Shown here: positions 62,398 through 64,000 of the stretch, in pieces
Layout of the letters: each line of letters begins with the position of its first letter
How positions within the stretch are numbered: position 1 is the stretch's first letter
Assembly: GCA_001584585.1 (NCBI GenBank)
Contig: LSYV01000057.1
Location: 712,330 to 776,329, forward strand
Direction of reading: 5' to 3'
Source of the DNA: Gonium pectorale
Taxonomy: Eukaryota; Chlorophyta; Chlorophyceae; Chlamydomonadales; Volvocaceae
Length of the DNA: 64,000 nt
Program-made: the position numbers and the translations under genes
Notes under the pieces: model-generated
The model's input: the letters and a program-made list of their open reading frames with translations, nothing else
What the model was told of the DNA's origin: nothing
Database searches by the model: none

Positions 62398-64000
62398 CGT
62401 CGGCGGCTCTGCGTTGTGTACGGATGCGTCCGCCGCGCAGCTGCCGCCGCCAGCACCGAAGGCAGGCTAGCGCTCACTAGCGGGCAATACGGAGGCCATG
62501 CGATTCTCTTTCTTGGCCTCGCTGACGGGTGCTCGTGTACTGGGGTGTTCGTTCTGTGCTCTGAGTGAATCGCTGTGTTGTTGTTACGCAAGGTACGGCA
62601 CCAGCAGTACCTTTCTTTGTAGGTCCGGGCGGCGGCCAAGTGCTGCGAGCGTTTCGAGTGTTGCGAGCAGTGGGCGGGAGCGGACACGTGTCGAGTCGCG
62701 GGGATCGCTCCTGCGCTCTCCCCGGAAGGAGAGTGTGGTGAGCCGTCAGAGTAGGCTGTGAGAGTTCCAAGTCCTCTTCCATAGGCTGTTAGAGTTCAAA
62801 GTCCTCTTCCATGCTCTCGTAAGGCATTCCCATGTGGTGGGGTGGGAATAAGCTCGGGAATAGAGCGTGTCGACGCAGCAGAGTACTGGACAGGCCACGT
62901 GTGGAACGCTCGGCTGTGTGGAGTGTGGAGTGTGGCTGAGTTGCACTGTACAGGAGGGTCGATACTCGATAGGTTGCACGAGCGCCAACCCCAATCAAAC
63001 GTGGCTGGGCTCGTGCTACTGCGCCCGCCTGGCTTCCGGTTAGGACCTCGGCCCATCCGTGCATTCGAGCTGTGTGGTCTCTCGTCTCTTGGGAGTCCGC
63101 CAGAAGCCGTCACGGCATGAACTCTCTCACTCCCGGCTGACACGCGGGCTGACACGCGGGCTAATATCTTTATGGCGGAATTTTACTTTATTCGCGCTGC
63201 TTATGGTCGCTGGCAAGCCTGCCTTGCTGTGAACTTCATGGGCGGGGTGCTGCTACTTGATCAGGTTATGCAGCGCAGGATGGCCCCCAGCAACCACATG
63301 CCGTAACGAAGCTTCCAACCCGCACAGCCGGCATGAGAGCGGGGCTGCGTAGGTTTGCTTCGGTTAGGCCGCCAGCTTCCAGGTGTGATTTGCTGTCTTG
63401 GCAAACTTTCGTTGGTACGATGGAGCGACGTACAGACTTTCGGTCGCCATGTTCTGTGGGTACGTGAACAGTTTCGGCCTCGTCCCGTTCGTGTGCACAA
63501 TGCCCAACTCAATCTCGCCCACGATTGTATGCCCAAACACCGTCTCCCACCGTCGTCAGATCCTGTCAGGCCAGCTGGCCGCGGCGCTCTCGCATCAGCC
63601 CTCACTGGCACTCTCGCCCAACAACACAACACTGCCGCGTGGCAGCCTGTGGCGTGTGGCGCAATCATGCGCCATGCGTGTTGTGGCGCGGTTCGAGCCT
63701 GTGCTGCCAGCTGTCTGTCAGTGGCGAGGACTGGATGGCCAACTGTGGTGCGTGTACGATGTAGGATGCACGGCACACAGGCGCCGTACAGCAGATACGC
63801 GCCGGAGGCAAGATGAGCGGCATCACTGGCAGTTACAACGATCGGGGTTGCAGTTGTGTACCGTGATAACGCGTTCAACATACAACAAACACGGCCGGGC
63901 CGCGAGCCAGGCGTCATGTCAGACCGCTGCGGGCGGGGCCCATGCGGCCATCCTGCGTGGGCGAGGGACTCGAGGGACAAGCACGCAGCGGGTTCAAGTA
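62398..64000. other. MATE 3' flank and right edge of window
   Basis: 1.6 kb with no recognised gene. It holds a 30-bp tandem duplication (62754-62813) and a plus-strand ATG frame from 63449 that stays open for 184 codons to the window edge. That frame could be the first exon of an unseen gene, but it matches no family I know. Confidence 0.4.
62754..62813. repeat. 30-bp tandem duplication
   Basis: Two units starting GGCTGT and ending TCCTCTTCCAT, with three differences between them. Confidence 0.92.

Noticed and set aside
63261..63980. Minus-strand frame of about 239 codons at the right edge
   Set aside because: It starts from TTG rather than ATG, overlaps another open frame in antisense and has no recognisable motif.

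Overview
This is nuclear DNA from a flagellated green alga, probably of the class Chlorophyceae. The evidence is GC-rich sequence, genes split into many exons by mostly short introns with GT-AG borders, plastid- and mitochondrion-type presequences, two cilium genes (DNAAF1/ODA7 and IFT74), plant-type families (DEG protease, HVA22, a MATE with plant-like features) and some TGTAA motifs downstream of stop codons. I found no rRNA, tRNA, CRISPR array, bacterial-type operon or intact transposon. The species cannot be named from the sequence alone.

I built fifteen gene models by joining exons at splice sites and checking that reading phase is kept. Every complete model sums to a multiple of three. 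From left to right they are: aromatic amino acid hydroxylase (minus, cut by the left edge, 361-1985); separase (minus, 2671-12158, 20 exons); DNAAF1/ODA7 (plus, 12967-16283); DEG serine protease with PDZ domain (minus, 18009-about 22024); an unrecognised His-rich protein (minus, 23088-24206); a monoacylglycerol-lipase-like hydrolase (plus, 24506-26827); a DDX5/DBP2-type DEAD-box helicase (plus, 28173-32328); a LYR-motif protein (minus, 32846-33316); an organelle-targeted protein with a possible Coa1-like domain (plus, 33470-36047); an unrecognised coiled-coil protein (minus, 38446-41583); IFT74 (minus, 42123-47038); an HVA22/REEP protein (minus, 48132-49082); a CIA30-domain protein (plus, 49976-51300); V-ATPase subunit H (minus, 52428-56213); and a MATE transporter (plus, 56546-62397).

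Five neighbouring pairs are head-to-head with 0.15-0.9 kb between start codons: separase/DNAAF1, His-rich/lipase, LYR/Coa1-like, HVA22/CIA30 and V-ATPase H/MATE. The last pair joins a proton-pump subunit to a family of proton-coupled antiporters. The coiled-coil gene lies on the same strand just downstream of IFT74. The products otherwise belong to different processes: chromosome separation, cilium assembly, RNA helicase work, plastid proteolysis, mitochondrial assembly, lipid turnover and transport.

The window holds no clear new multi-gene system. The most useful unexpected features are at the level of gene structure: four GC-AG introns, three exons of 21-29 nt, a G-run array abutting a 5' splice site in the V-ATPase H pre-mRNA, a 22-bp-arm hairpin inside an intron, a minisatellite inside the hydroxylase gene, and a short dispersed repeat present in two opposite-strand copies. 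Two conserved-looking but unidentified proteins (His-rich and coiled-coil) are the main gene-level unknowns.
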